The position numbers and the translations under genes were made by a program. Shown here piece after piece: positions 26,013 to 37,753 of a stretch of DNA of 64,000 nucleotides; position 1 is the stretch's first letter, and the number at the start of each line of letters is the position of its first letter. This DNA comes from an uncultured Paracoccaceae bacterium. Lineage in GTDB: Bacteria; Pseudomonadota; Alphaproteobacteria; Rhodobacterales; Rhodobacteraceae. The stretch spans positions 124,001 through 188,000 of the forward strand of contig CANMTD010000002.1 of the NCBI GenBank assembly GCA_947500775.1, written 5' to 3'. The notes under the pieces are model-generated. The model made no database searches. It was not told where the DNA came from and worked only from the letters and a program-made list of their open reading frames with translations.

Positions 26013-26984
26013 ATGTTCAAGTTACCGGCAAAACACAAATTCGGACAGGCGGTGCCCCCGGCGATCTTTCCGCCGGTTCTGGGCCTTCTGGGGCTGGGCG
26101 TGGCCTGGCGCCGGGCCGAGGCCGCGTTTTTCACGCCTGCGGCCATTGCCGATCTGATGCTGGGGGCGATCACACTGTTGTTCGTGTTCTGCGTGCTGGT
26201 GTACGCGATCAAACTGTCGCGGCGCCCCGGCGTGGTGCTGGACGATCTGAAGGTCCTGCCGGGGCGGGGCGGGTTGTCGGCGATGACCACATCGATGCTG
26301 CTGCTGGCCGCCGCGCTGGTGCCGTTTTCGCCGTCGCTGGCCACGGGCACCCTGTTTTTCGGCCTGGCCTGCCATATCGGTCTGGCCGCGCTGGTCTTTT
26401 ATACGCTGATCAAGGGTCCGGTCGAACAGCGGCAGATCACGCCGATCTGGCATCTGAGCTTCGTCGGCGTCATCCTGGCCCCGCTCAGCGCGTTGCCCTT
26501 GGGGTATCACACGCTGTCGGTCTGGCTGTTTGTCTTTGCGGTGGTCGCCGCGCTGGTCATCTGGGGCGGCAGCGTGCTGCAGCTGATGCGCCGCGATCCG
26601 CCGCCGCCGCTGCGCCCGATGCTGGCGATCCATCTGGCCCCGGCCAGCCTGTTCGGCACCGTGGCCACCATGCTGGGCTGGTCGCAGATGGCGCTGGGCT
26701 GGGGCATCGTCGCACTGGGCATTCTGGCAGTTCTGCTGGTGCGGGCCCGGTATCTGACGGTGGCCGGGTTCAGCGCGCTGTGGGGGGCGTTCACCTTTCC
26801 GATCGCGGCCTGTGCGGGCATGTGCCTGACGCTGGCGGCAGCCGGACAGGGCGTGGTGTTCGAACTGTCAGGCGCGGTGCTGCTGGTGCTGGCGACCGGG
26901 GTCAACGCGGTGATCGCGGTCAAGGTATTGCAGGGCTGGGCCAAGGGCGGTCTGGCCGCGACGACCAACGCCGCTGTCGCCTGA
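26013..26984 (+). CDS. TehA/SLAC1-family membrane channel protein
   Basis: 323 aa with about ten membrane helices in the pattern of the TDT family (tellurite resistance TehA / plant anion channel SLAC1). The N-terminus PPAIFPPVLGLLGLGVAWRR and the repeated helix-pair layout support it. ATG 26013 follows AAGGAG. Probable role is anion or small-molecule efflux. It lies far from trgAB (14 kb), so a shared tellurite role is only conjecture. Confidence 0.82.
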   Translation: MFKLPAKHKFGQAVPPAIFPPVLGLLGLGVAWRRAEAAFFTPAAIADLMLGAITLLFVFCVLVYAIKLSRRPGVVLDDLKVLPGRGGLSAMTTSMLLLAAALVPFSPSLATGTLFFGLACHIGLAALVFYTLIKGPVEQRQITPIWHLSFVGVILAPLSALPLGYHTLSVWLFVFAVVAALVIWGGSVLQLMRRDPPPPLRPMLAIHLAPASLFGTVATMLGWSQMALGWGIVALGILAVLLVRARYLTVAGFSALWGAFTFPIAACAGMCLTLAAAGQGVVFELSGAVLLVLATGVNAVIAVKVLQGWAKGGLAATTNAAVA

Positions 26985-27026
26985 TCGGGCTTTTGCCCTT
27001 TCCTTTTGCCCGCGCCCGTGAAATAG

Positions 27027-28517
<1,491 letters not shown>

Positions 28518-28595
28518 ACAATGGCTTGCAAGTCGTTGTTGATGTAAAATCCGGGCGCGCTCTGGCAGGGCGCGCCACAACCGAAAGACCCTCGC

Positions 28596-29768
28596 ATGAC
28601 GCCCGCCGCCCGCCTGTCTGCCGCGATTGATCTGCTTGATACCATCCTTGACGGCGCGCCTGCGGAAAAGACCCTGACCACATGGGCCCGCAAGAACCGC
28701 TATGCCGGGTCCAAGGATCGCGCGCAGATCAGGGATCACGTTTTTGACGCGCTGCGTTGCCGCCGGTCCTATGCGGCGCTTGGCGGGGCGCAGGATGGGC
28801 GCGGGTTGATCCTTGGGCTGTTGCGGGCCGCGGGCACCGATCCGGCCACGATCTTTACCGGCGATGGCTATGGCCCATCTGCCCTGACCGAGGCGGAACG
28901 TGCGGTGACCGGCAGCCTGCAGGACCTGCCGGAACTGGTTGCCCATGATTGCCCCGACTGGCTGGCGCCCGCCTTGCGCGATGCTTTGGGCGCGGATTTC
29001 CTGCCGGTGATGCAGGCCCTGCGCCACCGCGCGCCGCTGTTCCTGCGGGTCAACAGCCGCCTGTCCACCCGCGACGACGCCCTGAAGGCGCTGGCGGCAG
29101 AGGGGATCGGCGCGCGACCCCACGACCTGTCCCCCACCGCGATCGAGGTGCTGACCAACCCCCGCAAGGTGCAACTGTCGCAGCCGTTCAGGGACGGCTG
29201 GGTCGAGGTGCAGGATGCCGCCTCGCAGGCGGTCAGCGATCTTTTGCCCCTGTCCGAAGGACAGAAGGTGCTGGATTTCTGTGCGGGCGGCGGCGGCAAG
29301 ACGCTGGCCTTGGCGGGCCGCGTCGCGGCGCAATACCACGCCCATGACGCCTTGCCGCAACGGATGCGCGACCTGCCGGAGCGTGCCAGCCGGGCAGGGG
29401 TATCGGTGACGGTGCTGGCAACGGATGACCTGGCGCAGGCCGCGCCCTTCGATCTGGTGTTCTGCGATGTGCCCTGTTCGGGCAGCGGCGCCTGGCGGCG
29501 CAGCCCCGAGGCGAAATGGCAGTTTTCTCAGGCCGATCTGGACGCGCTGTGCGACACTCAGGCCCAGATTTTGGCGCAGGCCGCGCCGCTGGTGTCTGAA
29601 AACGGGGTGCTGGCCTATCTGACCTGCTCCCTGCTTGAGGCCGAAAACCGCGCGCAGATCGATGGCTTTCTGTCCGGCCACGAGGGCTGGTCCTGCATCG
29701 GTGAAAAACGCCTGACACCGCTGGATGGCGGTGACGGGTTTTATGTTGCCCAATTGCAGCGCGTGTAA
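28596..29768 (+). CDS. RsmB/NOL1-type RNA m5C methyltransferase
   Basis: 390 aa SAM-dependent methyltransferase of the RsmB/RsmF family. An N-terminal NusB-like helical region (about 1-130) precedes the Rossmann domain with LDFCAGGGGKTLALA (SAM site), CDVPCSGSGAWRRSPEAKW (motif IV Cys) and LAYLTCSLLEAEN (motif VI catalytic Cys). It likely methylates C5 of a cytosine in 16S rRNA. It sits 78 bp after guaB and 104 bp before cckA, same strand. Confidence 0.88.
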   Translation: MTPAARLSAAIDLLDTILDGAPAEKTLTTWARKNRYAGSKDRAQIRDHVFDALRCRRSYAALGGAQDGRGLILGLLRAAGTDPATIFTGDGYGPSALTEAERAVTGSLQDLPELVAHDCPDWLAPALRDALGADFLPVMQALRHRAPLFLRVNSRLSTRDDALKALAAEGIGARPHDLSPTAIEVLTNPRKVQLSQPFRDGWVEVQDAASQAVSDLLPLSEGQKVLDFCAGGGGKTLALAGRVAAQYHAHDALPQRMRDLPERASRAGVSVTVLATDDLAQAAPFDLVFCDVPCSGSGAWRRSPEAKWQFSQADLDALCDTQAQILAQAAPLVSENGVLAYLTCSLLEAENRAQIDGFLSGHEGWSCIGEKRLTPLDGGDGFYVAQLQRV

Positions 29769-29872
29769 TTTCTATTTTAGACAACCAAAGGTTGCCTTAT
29801 TCTTCATCTTAAGCCGCGCTTAACCTTATCGCGCGGAAATGCGGTGTACTCGAATCGCTTTGGAGGAAGAAC

Positions 29873-32458
29873 GTGTCGCGACCGGCGCCCCTGTCTGAAC
29901 AGCTCAAATCCTCGGCTTCGGCCCTGTCACCACAGGTCGGGCTGGTGTTGCTGGCCGCAGTGGCACTGGCGGCGGGCAGTTTCTTTGTCGCGACGCCGGT
30001 CATACAGATCGCCCTGCTGTCCAGCGCGGGCACGCTGACGGCGCTGGTGTTGTTGTTGCGTTTGATCGCGTCACAGGGGCGGCGGGTCCAGCTGGATGCG
30101 GCCCAGATGGCAGAACAGTTTTCAGCCGCAGAAGAGGCGCCCGGCTTTGCCACCGATGAAGATGGCCGCGTTCTTTATCGCAATGCCGCGGCGCACAGCC
30201 GGTTCGGCAGCGACGGCGAACAGATTCTGACCCGGGCCCTGGGCGAAATGTTCGCCAACCCCTCGGCGGTGATCTTTCGGGTGCAGAACCGCGCGCAGGC
30301 ACAGGGGGCGGCGCAGGAAGATGTGGTCACCCGCCGCGGGCACGTGCGGATTTCGGTGCACAGGTTTCACGAACGGGCCTTTTACTGGCGATTTGACGAG
30401 ATTGAGGATCGGCGCGATGGCCGCGGTGCCGAAACGCTCAGCCTGCCGGTGCTGACCGTGGGGCGCAACGGTACGGTTCTGTTCATGAACGAAGCGGCCC
30501 GCAGGGTGTTGGGCGGACGTCCCAAAAGCCTGGATCATGTCTTTTCCGGTGGTCCGCTCAAATCGGGCAATGTGACAACGGTGATGGGCGAAGACGGCCC
30601 CATTTCGGCCCGTGTCGTCGAAATTGCAGGCCGCAGCGGGCGGCGCGAGATTTACTTTTTCCCGGTAGGCGGGGAAGAGGCGTCCGGCACGCTGGACGAT
30701 CAGTTCTTTGACGCCTTGCCGGTCGCGCTGATGAAAGTGGCGCGGGATGGCACCATTGTCATGGCCAACCGGCTGGCGCGGGATTTGCTGCCCGTCGCGC
30801 GCGGAGAGGCGAATTTCAGCGATTGTGTCGAAGGTCTGGGGCGCTCGGTTCTGGATTGGATCGAAGACGTGATCGAGGATCGCGTCGCCAACCCGGCCGA
30901 GGTGCTGCGCGCCGTGCGGGATGAAGGCGAGGTGTTCTTGCAGATCACCCTTGAACGGCTGATCGAAGATGGCGAGGCCGGGGTCGTTGCGGTGCTGCAT
31001 GACGCGACCGAGCTGAAAACGCTTGAGGCGCAATTTGTGCAAAGCCAGAAAATGCAGGCGATCGGCCAGCTTGCCGGTGGTGTTGCGCATGATTTCAACA
31101 ACCTGCTGACGGCGATTTCGGGTCATTGCGATCTGTTGCTGCTGCGGCGCGATCAGGGCGATCCGGACTATGGTGACCTGATCCAGATCCATCAAAACGC
31201 CAACCGCGCGGCCAGTCTGGTGGGCCAGCTTCTGGCCTTTTCGCGCAAACAGACCCTGCGCCCCGCACCGCTGGACGTGCGCGATACCATGACCGATCTG
31301 ACCCATCTGCTGAACCGGCTGGTTGGTGAACGTGTGACCCTGACGCTGGCCCATGATCCGGCGCTGTCGCCGATCCGGGCCGACAAGCGGCAATTGGAGC
31401 AGGTGATCATGAACCTTGTGGTCAACGCACGCGATGCGATGCCCGACGGGGGCGAGATCCGCATTGAAACGACAATGTACAGCCTGACCGAAGAATTGCG
31501 CCGGGACCGCGCCGTGGTGTCCCCCGGGCCCTATGTTGTGATCCGGGTCGTCGATGAAGGCCACGGTATCCCGGCCAGCAAACTGCACAAGATTTTCGAA
31601 CCGTTTTACACGACCAAGGGAACCGGCAAGGGCACGGGGCTGGGATTGTCCACCGCATATGGGATCGTCAAACAAAGCGGCGGGTTCATCTTTGTCGACA
31701 GCGTGGTGGGGTCGGGGACCTGTTTCACCCTTTATTTCCCGGCGCGCGAGGCTCAGGCCGTTGCGGCAACGCAGCCACCGGTCGATTTTGATCCGATGCA
31801 GGACGTGTTGATTCTGGAGGGCACGGATCAGATTCCGCAAGACAATGACGACAAGATGCTTGGCAATATCTTCAGCGAATTGTCTGATGAATTGTCGGAA
31901 CACCCCGATCCGGTCGCTCTGTCCGAAGACCCACCTGTCGATGCTGACACCACGCATGTATCGCAGGATGTAGCGGCTGAATTGGAAGGGGAAATATCAG
32001 CCCCTGACGATATCCCGGAAACCACTGAGTCGGCACCGCCTGCACAGGTCACGATACCGGATGCCGCCGTCCCCTCTGACGGTCCTCGTAGCGGCGAAGG
32101 CGTGGTTCTTTTGGTGGAAGACGAGGCGCCGGTGCGGGCCTTTGCATCGCGCGCCTTGCGGATGCGCGGGTTCACCGTGCTGGAGGCAGGCAATGCAGAA
32201 GAGGCGCTGCAGGCGCTCAGCGACAGTGACATCAATGTTGATGTCTTCGTCACCGATGTGGTCATGCCGGGCATGGACGGACCCACCTGGGTACGTCAGG
32301 CTTTGGTCGATCATCCCGATACGCGGGTGGTTTTCGTCTCTGGATATGCCGAGGATTCCTTTGCCGATACGCAGGCGCGCATTCCCAATTCGGTGTTCCT
32401 GCCAAAGCCGTTTTCGCTGACCGAATTGACGACCACCGTGCACGAACAAATGCACTGA
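29873..32458 (+). CDS. cckA: CckA-type hybrid sensor histidine kinase
   Basis: 861 aa membrane-bound hybrid kinase. Two N-terminal helices (about 22-41, 46-63) are followed by PAS-like segments (about 90-180, 190-270, 280-390), then HisKA with the phospho-acceptor His406 in [19 protein letters not shown], and an HATPase domain with [14 protein letters not shown] and [18 protein letters not shown]. An acidic linker of about 100 residues leads to a receiver domain with phospho-Asp795 in [13 protein letters not shown]. In this order CckA feeds ChpT and CtrA, which control motility and gene transfer agents. GTG 29873 has GGAGG six bases upstream. The linker, rich in Asp, Glu and Pro, is longer than in Caulobacter CckA. 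Confidence 0.92.
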   Translation: MSRPAPLSEQLKSSASALSPQVGLVLLAAVALAAGSFFVATPVIQIALLSSAGTLTALVLLLRLIASQGRRVQLDAAQMAEQFSAAEEAPGFATDEDGRVLYRNAAAHSRFGSDGEQILTRALGEMFANPSAVIFRVQNRAQAQGAAQEDVVTRRGHVRISVHRFHERAFYWRFDEIEDRRDGRGAETLSLPVLTVGRNGTVLFMNEAARRVLGGRPKSLDHVFSGGPLKSGNVTTVMGEDGPISARVVEIAGRSGRREIYFFPVGGEEASGTLDDQFFDALPVALMKVARDGTIVMANRLARDLLPVARGEANFSDCVEGLGRSVLDWIEDVIEDRVANPAEVLRAVRDEGEVFLQITLERLIEDGEAGVVAVLHDATELKTLEAQFVQSQKMQAIGQLAGGVAHDFNNLLTAISGHCDLLLLRRDQGDPDYGDLIQIHQNANRAASLVGQLLAFSRKQTLRPAPLDVRDTMTDLTHLLNRLVGERVTLTLAHDPALSPIRADKRQLEQVIMNLVVNARDAMPDGGEIRIETTMYSLTEELRRDRAVVSPGPYVVIRVVDEGHGIPASKLHKIFEPFYTTKGTGKGTGLGLSTAYGIVKQSGGFIFVDSVVGSGTCFTLYFPAREAQAVAATQPPVDFDPMQDVLILEGTDQIPQDNDDKMLGNIFSELSDELSEHPDPVALSEDPPVDADTTHVSQDVAAELEGEISAPDDIPETTESAPPAQVTIPDAAVPSDGPRSGEGVVLLVEDEAPVRAFASRALRMRGFTVLEAGNAEEALQALSDSDINVDVFVTDVVMPGMDGPTWVRQALVDHPDTRVVFVSGYAEDSFADTQARIPNSVFLPKPFSLTELTTTVHEQMH

Positions 32459-32463
32459 TCACA

Positions 32464-33078
32464 CTAGTCAGCACTGGTTTCCGCATCCCGCAAAGCACGA
32501 TAAAGCGCGAAATCGGGCGCGTATGTTGTTTCCAGTTGATCGCGCAACGCAGGCGACAGTTGAAGCGTCCGCCTTGGCGACACATTCACCTTATCCAAAG
32601 AAATATCGACCTTCAGCCGGGCCGTCAGAAAATCGTTCAACCCGGCCTGATTATCATAAGAAAACAGGTGGTTGACGATCACTTTCCCCGCGCCGTTCGA
32701 CACGAACCGCGCCTGAGACCCCAGCGAGGCAAAGGCCGGTTGATCCGGTGCCAGATAGGCCTCGACAAACTGGTCAAAGCTGATCCCTTCGGTGGAATTC
32801 GGGTGCCCGGACAGATGTGGGCGACTGCGGTAGCGGTACCAGCTGCCCAGCCAGTCAACCGGTTCGCGGATGACCGCCAGCAACGACAGTTTGGCCGATC
32901 GACCGGGATCAAGATAGGGCAGCAATTTCCTGCGGTATTTCCGGGCAGAGGTGTGTTTCAGGCCGGGGGGGTGGCGGATGACGATATCCGCTTGATCGGC
33001 CAGGGCGGCCGCATAGGCCTGAGTACCTGTCTTGGGAACCGCCAGAAACACCAGCCCGGCCTTCCAGAAAACCATCAT
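32464..33078 (-). CDS. Sulfotransferase family protein
   Basis: 204 aa. The 5'-phosphosulfate loop FLAVPKTGTQAYAAAL lies at residues 10-25 and the 3'-phosphate motif AVIREPVDWLGSWYRYR at about 68-84, so it should bind PAPS and sulfate a hydroxyl group. It is short for the family but both cofactor motifs are intact. ATGATG at 33078/33075 gives two possible starts. It stands alone on the minus strand, converging on cckA with a 5-bp gap and divergent from recA. Acceptor unknown. Confidence 0.8.
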   Translation of the reverse strand: MMVFWKAGLVFLAVPKTGTQAYAAALADQADIVIRHPPGLKHTSARKYRRKLLPYLDPGRSAKLSLLAVIREPVDWLGSWYRYRSRPHLSGHPNSTEGISFDQFVEAYLAPDQPAFASLGSQARFVSNGAGKVIVNHLFSYDNQAGLNDFLTARLKVDISLDKVNVSPRRTLQLSPALRDQLETTYAPDFALYRALRDAETSAD

Positions 33079-33178
33079 ACCGCTACCCGATCCTCAACAC
33101 CGCGATTTTTATCTGTTTCGTAAACTACTCTTTAACCAAGGCCGGAAGAAGATGAGGTTAAGAAAAATTTGTTGAAAA

Positions 33179-33193
33179 GTTCTCTTTTTGTAC
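33179..33193 (+). promoter_or_regulatory. Near-match alphaproteobacterial SOS box
   Basis: GTTC-TCTTTTT-GTAC, one mismatch from the LexA box GTTC-N7-GTTC. It lies 27 bp upstream of a perfect box in the recA leader and may be a second LexA half-operator or overlap the promoter. Confidence 0.5.
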
Positions 33194-33205
33194 TCATAAG
33201 GGTGA

Positions 33206-33220
33206 GAACAAGAGGCGAAC
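33206..33220 (+). promoter_or_regulatory. LexA/SOS box of recA
   Basis: GAAC-AAGAGGC-GAAC, an exact alphaproteobacterial SOS box (GTTC-N7-GTTC read on the other strand). It is 50 bp upstream of the recA start, where LexA binding would block transcription until DNA damage. Such direct-repeat boxes control recA in Rhodobacter. Confidence 0.88.
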
Positions 33221-33270
33221 AAGAGCAATCATTGCCGCCCGGGCTCGGGTGTGGAATAAGGATGCAAACA

Positions 33271-34338
33271 ATGGCGACGGCGAACCTTCTCGATATGGCA
33301 GACAAACGTAGTTCCGACAAACAAAAGGCGCTGGATTCGGCGCTGGCACAGATCGAACGTCAGTTCGGCAAGGGCTCGATCATGAAGCTTGGCGGTGCCA
33401 ATCCGATTGCCGAGATCGAATCAACCTCGACCGGGTCTCTGGGGTTGGATATCGCCCTGGGAATCGGCGGTTTGCCGAAAGGCCGGATCATCGAAATTTA
33501 CGGCCCGGAAAGCTCGGGCAAGACCACGCTGACGCTGCATTGCGTTGCTGAAGAGCAGAAAAAAGGCGGCGTTTGCGCCTTTGTCGATGCCGAACATGCG
33601 CTGGACCCGCTCTATGCCCGGAAACTTGGCGTCAATCTGGAAGAGCTGCTGATTTCCCAGCCCGACACCGGCGAGCAGGCGCTTGAGATCACCGATACGC
33701 TGGTCCGTTCCGGCGCGGTCAGCATGGTGGTGGTCGATTCCGTGGCCGCACTGACACCGAAATCCGAACTGGAAGGTGACATGGGCGACAGCAGCGTCGG
33801 CGTGCACGCCCGCCTGATGAGCCAGGCCATGCGCAAACTGACCGGCTCGATCGCGCGGTCGAATTGCATGGTGATCTTTATCAACCAGATTCGCATGAAG
33901 ATTGGCGTGATGTTCGGTTCGCCCGAAACCACGACCGGCGGCAATGCGCTGAAGTTCTATTCCTCGGTCCGTCTGGATATTCGCCGCATCGGCGCGATCA
34001 AGGACCGGGACGAGGTTGTGGGCAACCAGACCCGGGTCAAGGTCGTCAAGAACAAGGTGGCCCCGCCGTTCAAACAGGTTGAGTTCGACATCATGTATGG
34101 CGAAGGCATCTCGAAAACCGGCGAGTTGCTGGATCTTGGGGTCAAGGCAGGTGTTGTCGAAAAATCGGGGTCGTGGTTTTCCTATGGCGACGAACGGATC
34201 GGGCAGGGGCGCGAAAACGCCAAAAGCTTCCTGAAAGACCGCCCCGAGATCGCCTATGAGATCGAGGACAAAATTCGCGGTGCGCATGGGCTGGATTTTG
34301 ACGCCCCCGCCGTTGACGGGGATGTTGTCGAAGTCTGA
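33271..34338 (+). CDS. recA: Recombinase A
   Basis: 355 aa strand-exchange ATPase and LexA co-protease. Walker A is [33 protein letters not shown] is Walker B with loop L1; [28 protein letters not shown] covers loop L2. The C-terminus is acidic. ATG 33271 lies eight bases after AAGGA; the ATG at 33262 overlaps that site and is less likely. It is preceded by SOS boxes and followed by a strong terminator. Confidence 0.97.
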   Translation: MATANLLDMADKRSSDKQKALDSALAQIERQFGKGSIMKLGGANPIAEIESTSTGSLGLDIALGIGGLPKGRIIEIYGPESSGKTTLTLHCVAEEQKKGGVCAFVDAEHALDPLYARKLGVNLEELLISQPDTGEQALEITDTLVRSGAVSMVVVDSVAALTPKSELEGDMGDSSVGVHARLMSQAMRKLTGSIARSNCMVIFINQIRMKIGVMFGSPETTTGGNALKFYSSVRLDIRRIGAIKDRDEVVGNQTRVKVVKNKVAPPFKQVEFDIMYGEGISKTGELLDLGVKAGVVEKSGSWFSYGDERIGQGRENAKSFLKDRPEIAYEIEDKIRGAHGLDFDAPAVDGDVVEV

Positions 34339-34362
34339 CGCCCGTTTCTGTCGCTGATTTTA

Positions 34363-34393
34363 CGGCCGGGACCCTTGTCCCGGCCGAATTTTT
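34363..34393 (+). terminator. Intrinsic terminator of recA
   Basis: Perfect 10-bp stem CGGCCGGGAC (34363-34372) / GTCCCGGCCG (34377-34386) with a CCTT loop, followed by AATTTTT. It lies 25 bp after the recA stop and separates recA from the DUF1127 gene. Confidence 0.95.
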
Positions 34394-34447
34394 GCCTACC
34401 TCTATGTTCATTACCAGACATTTAGAAACGTAGAAGGGAATACCGCT

Positions 34448-34696
34448 ATGGTATTGCTTGGCATCTTTGAAACCATCCAGAAGTGGCGCGCCCGACAACG
34501 GGACATCGCAGAGCTTAAATCGATGTCGGACCTGTTGCTGAACGACATCGGGATCACCCGCGACCAGATCACAACCTGCGTCCTTGGCCCGGCAAAGACG
34601 GACCCACCCGCAACAAAAACACAGACCGACCGTATGATCTGCCCCACCTTCCCGGCAGGGGCGTGCGGCGGCCCCAAGTTTACGGCGCATTCCTAA
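34448..34696 (+). CDS. DUF1127 small protein
   Basis: 82 aa. Residues about 10-45 form the DUF1127 (YjiS-like) motif: IQKWRARQRDIAELKSMSDL, then LLNDIGITRDQI. The helical Arg-rich segment may bind RNA; related alphaproteobacterial small proteins affect RNA turnover and phosphate or stress physiology. The tail after residue 48 is not conserved-looking and holds two cysteines. ATG 34448 follows AAGGGA. It has its own unit between recA's terminator and alaS. Confidence 0.8.
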   Translation: MVLLGIFETIQKWRARQRDIAELKSMSDLLLNDIGITRDQITTCVLGPAKTDPPATKTQTDRMICPTFPAGACGGPKFTAHS

Positions 34697-34771
34697 GCTG
34701 TGGACAGCCCTGACCGGGGGGGCTAAACGGGTCTGAACATAACCCAACCCTTGCAAAAGACCCGCGCCAAC

Positions 34772-37462
34772 ATGCAAAGCCTGAATGACATCCGGTCCAC
34801 CTTTCTGAATTTCTTTGAGAAAAACGATCATGAGGTGGTGGAAAGTTCGCCCTTGGTCCCCCGCAACGATCCGACGCTGATGTTTGCGAATTCGGGCATG
34901 GTGCAGTTCAAGAATCTGTTCACCGGGGCCGAGACGCGGGATTACACCCGGGCGACGACGGCGCAGAAATGTGTGCGCGCCGGGGGCAAACACAACGATC
35001 TGGACAACGTCGGCTATACCGCGCGCCACCACACGTTCTTTGAAATGCTGGGGAATTTCAGCTTTGGGGATTACTTCAAGGAACAGGCGATCCCCTTTGC
35101 CTGGGACCTGCTGACCAAGGAATTCGGCATCGACAAGGACAGGCTGCTGGTCACGGTCTATCACACCGATGACGAGGCGGCCGATATCTGGAAAAAGGTC
35201 GCGGGCCTGCCTGATGACCGGATCATCCGCATCGCCACCAGCGACAATTTCTGGATGATGGGGCCGACCGGCCCTTGCGGTCCCTGTACCGAAATTTTCT
35301 ATGATCATGGCGATCATATCTGGGGTGGCCCTCCGGGCAGCGCCGAGGAAGACGGCGACCGGTTCATCGAAATCTGGAACCTTGTCTTCATGCAGAACGA
35401 ACAGTTCGAAGACGGGTCTATGAAGGCGCTGGATATGCAGTCGATCGACACCGGCATGGGGCTGGAACGCATCGGCGCGCTGTTGCAGGGCAAGCACGAC
35501 AATTACGACACCGATCTGTTCAAGGCGCTGATCGAGGCTTCGGCCAATGCGACCAATGTTGATCCCTATGGCGACAAGAACGTGCATCACCGGGTGATCG
35601 CCGATCACCTGCGGTCGACCTCGTTCCTGATCGCCGATGGGGTGATGCCCAGCAACGAAGGCCGCGGCTATGTGCTGCGCCGGATCATGCGCCGGGCCAT
35701 GCGGCATGCCCATCTGTTGGGCGCGCAGGATCCGCTGATGCACCGTCTGGTGCCCGCGTTGATGACCCAGATGGGCGGCGCCTATCCCGAGTTGGGCCGC
35801 GCGAAGGCGCTGATCGAAGAGACGTTGAAGCTGGAGGAAACCCGCTTCATTCAGACGCTGGACCGCGGGCTGAAACTGCTGGATGACGAGTTGGAGAAGC
35901 TGCCGGAAGGCGGTGATCTGCCGGGGCAGGCGGCGTTCAAACTGTATGATACCTATGGCTTCCCGCTGGATTTGACGCAGGATGCGCTGCGCGAAAAGGG
36001 CCGGGCGGTGGATGTCGCCGGGTTCGATGCGGCCATGGCCGAACAGAAGGCCAAGGCGCGCGCCGCCTGGGCCGGATCAGGCGACAGCAAAGAGGCCACG
36101 ATCTGGTTCGATCTGGCCGAAGCGCATGAGGCGACCGATTTCCTGGGCTATGACACCGAAACCGCAGAAGGTATTGTTCTGGCAATCGTTTCTGATGGGA
36201 AAGAGGTCAAATCGCTGAAAACCGGCGGGGCCGGGGCCTGGGTGGTTTGCAACCAGACGCCGTTCTATGCCGAATCCGGCGGACAGGTCGCCGATCACGG
36301 CTATGTCCGGATTCTGGAAGGCTCGCATGAGGTCTCGGAAGCAAGATTCACTGGGCACGTCAGCGACGTTCAGAAATTTGCCGGTGGCCTTTTCGGGCAT
36401 TTCGTCTCCGTTGATCACGGCACGTTAGAGGTCGGAGATGCCGTCAAACTTGAAGTCGACCACACCCGTCGCAGTGCCATCCGCTGCAACCATTCGGCCA
36501 CGCATCTGCTGCACGAGGCGCTGCGCGAAACGCTGGGCGACCATGTGGCACAGCGCGGATCGTTGAACGCCGAGGATCGGCTGCGGTTCGATTTCAGCCA
36601 TGCCAAGGGGCTGAGCGACGCCGAACTGGCCAAGGTCGAAGCGGACGTGAACGCCTTTATCCGCCAGAACACGCCGGTCGAAACCCGGATCATGACGCCC
36701 GATGACGCCCGTGCCATCGGCGCGCAGGCGCTGTTTGGCGAAAAATACGGCGACGAGGTGCGCGTGGTGTCGATGGGCCAGGCACCGACCGGCAAGGGCA
36801 GCGATGGCGAAACCTGGTCGATCGAACTTTGCGGCGGCACCCATGTCGCCCGGACCGGAGATATTGGCCTGTGCGTCGTTCTGGGCGACAGCGCCTCGTC
36901 TTCCGGGGTCCGGCGGATCGAGGCGCTGACCGGGGCGGCGGCGCTGGACTATCTGGTGGCGCAGCAGCGGCAGTTGGGCACGGTGGCAACCACGCTGAAG
37001 GCGCAGCCGGCTGAAATCGTGGACCGCGTGAAATCGCTGATCGATGAACGCCGGGCCCTGCAGAATGAGGTCGCCCAGCTGCGGCGCGAACTTGCCATGT
37101 CCGGTGGCGCGCAGGCCGAGGTCCCGGAATCGCGCACGATCAACGGGGTAGAGTTCGTGGCGCAGGTGCTGACGGGCGTATCGGGCAAGGATTTGCCCAG
37201 CCTGATCGATGAACATAAGGCCCGCCTTGGGACGGGTGCGGTATTGCTGATCGCCGATGCGGGCGGCAAGGCCGCCGTGGCCGCAGGGGTCACCGGCGAT
37301 CTGACCGACCGGCTGTCGGCAGTTGATCTGCTGAAGGCGGCCGTGGTCGAACTGGGCGGCAAAGGCGGCGGCGGACGCCCCGACATGGCGCAGGGCGGCG
37401 GCAAGGATGTCGCCAATGCCGACGCCGCAATCAAAGCGGCCGAAGCCGTGATAGGAGGATAG
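34772..37462 (+). CDS. alaS: Alanine--tRNA ligase
   Basis: 896 aa class II synthetase. The catalytic core starts [21 protein letters not shown] with motif [13 protein letters not shown] and [15 protein letters not shown]. The editing domain has [11 protein letters not shown] and [13 protein letters not shown] (zinc ligands). The C-terminal Ala-rich domain ends [19 protein letters not shown] 34772 gives the family N-terminus; the TTG at 34751 would add seven foreign residues. A free-standing AlaX at 16.3 kb backs up its editing. Confidence 0.97.
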   Translation: MQSLNDIRSTFLNFFEKNDHEVVESSPLVPRNDPTLMFANSGMVQFKNLFTGAETRDYTRATTAQKCVRAGGKHNDLDNVGYTARHHTFFEMLGNFSFGDYFKEQAIPFAWDLLTKEFGIDKDRLLVTVYHTDDEAADIWKKVAGLPDDRIIRIATSDNFWMMGPTGPCGPCTEIFYDHGDHIWGGPPGSAEEDGDRFIEIWNLVFMQNEQFEDGSMKALDMQSIDTGMGLERIGALLQGKHDNYDTDLFKALIEASANATNVDPYGDKNVHHRVIADHLRSTSFLIADGVMPSNEGRGYVLRRIMRRAMRHAHLLGAQDPLMHRLVPALMTQMGGAYPELGRAKALIEETLKLEETRFIQTLDRGLKLLDDELEKLPEGGDLPGQAAFKLYDTYGFPLDLTQDALREKGRAVDVAGFDAAMAEQKAKARAAWAGSGDSKEATIWFDLAEAHEATDFLGYDTETAEGIVLAIVSDGKEVKSLKTGGAGAWVVCNQTPFYAESGGQVADHGYVRILEGSHEVSEARFTGHVSDVQKFAGGLFGHFVSVDHGTLEVGDAVKLEVDHTRRSAIRCNHSATHLLHEALRETLGDHVAQRGSLNAEDRLRFDFSHAKGLSDAELAKVEADVNAFIRQNTPVETRIMTPDDARAIGAQALFGEKYGDEVRVVSMGQAPTGKGSDGETWSIELCGGTHVARTGDIGLCVVLGDSASSSGVRRIEALTGAAALDYLVAQQRQLGTVATTLKAQPAEIVDRVKSLIDERRALQNEVAQLRRELAMSGGAQAEVPESRTINGVEFVAQVLTGVSGKDLPSLIDEHKARLGTGAVLLIADAGGKAAVAAGVTGDLTDRLSAVDLLKAAVVELGGKGGGGRPDMAQGGGKDVANADAAIKAAEAVIGG

Positions 37463-37463
37463 G

Positions 37464-37748
37464 ATGACAGCCCTTTGGATTGCACATGTGCATGTGACCG
37501 ACGACGAGGCCTATGGCAAATACGCCGCCCTGGCGACCGAGGCGATTGCCGAACATGGCGGCGTTTTTCTGGCGCGCGGTGGCCGCTACGTTCAGCTAGA
37601 GGGCAATGACCGCCCGCGCAACGTCGTGGCGCGGTTCCCGTCGCTGGAGGCGGCAGAGACCTGTTACAATTCAGACAGCTACCAACATGCGCTCAGCTTT
37701 GCTCGCGGCGCGTCCGAACGGGATCTGATGATTCTGGAAGAGATCTGA
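37464..37748 (+). CDS. DUF1330 domain protein
   Basis: 94 aa ferredoxin-like alpha+beta-barrel (dimeric) fold protein. WIAHVHVTDDEAYGKYAAL, GGVFLARGGRYVQLEG and RNVVARFPSLEAAETCYNS plus the C-terminal LMILEE fit DUF1330. It starts 1 base after the alaS stop with GGAGG in the overlap, so it is translated from the alaS message. Function unknown. Confidence 0.88.
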   Translation: MTALWIAHVHVTDDEAYGKYAALATEAIAEHGGVFLARGGRYVQLEGNDRPRNVVARFPSLEAAETCYNSDSYQHALSFARGASERDLMILEEI

Positions 37749-37753
37749 GTCGC

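Noticed and set aside
28554-28576. GC-rich inverted repeat after guaB as terminator
   Set aside because: 7-bp stem with a 9-nt loop but no T-tract; kept only as a remark on guaB.
30122-31957. 611-aa minus-strand frame opposite cckA
   Set aside because: Antisense shadow of the kinase; no motif or start site.
34142-35743. 533-aa minus-strand frame across recA, DUF1127 and alaS
   Set aside because: Antisense to three genes and to the recA terminator; no motif.
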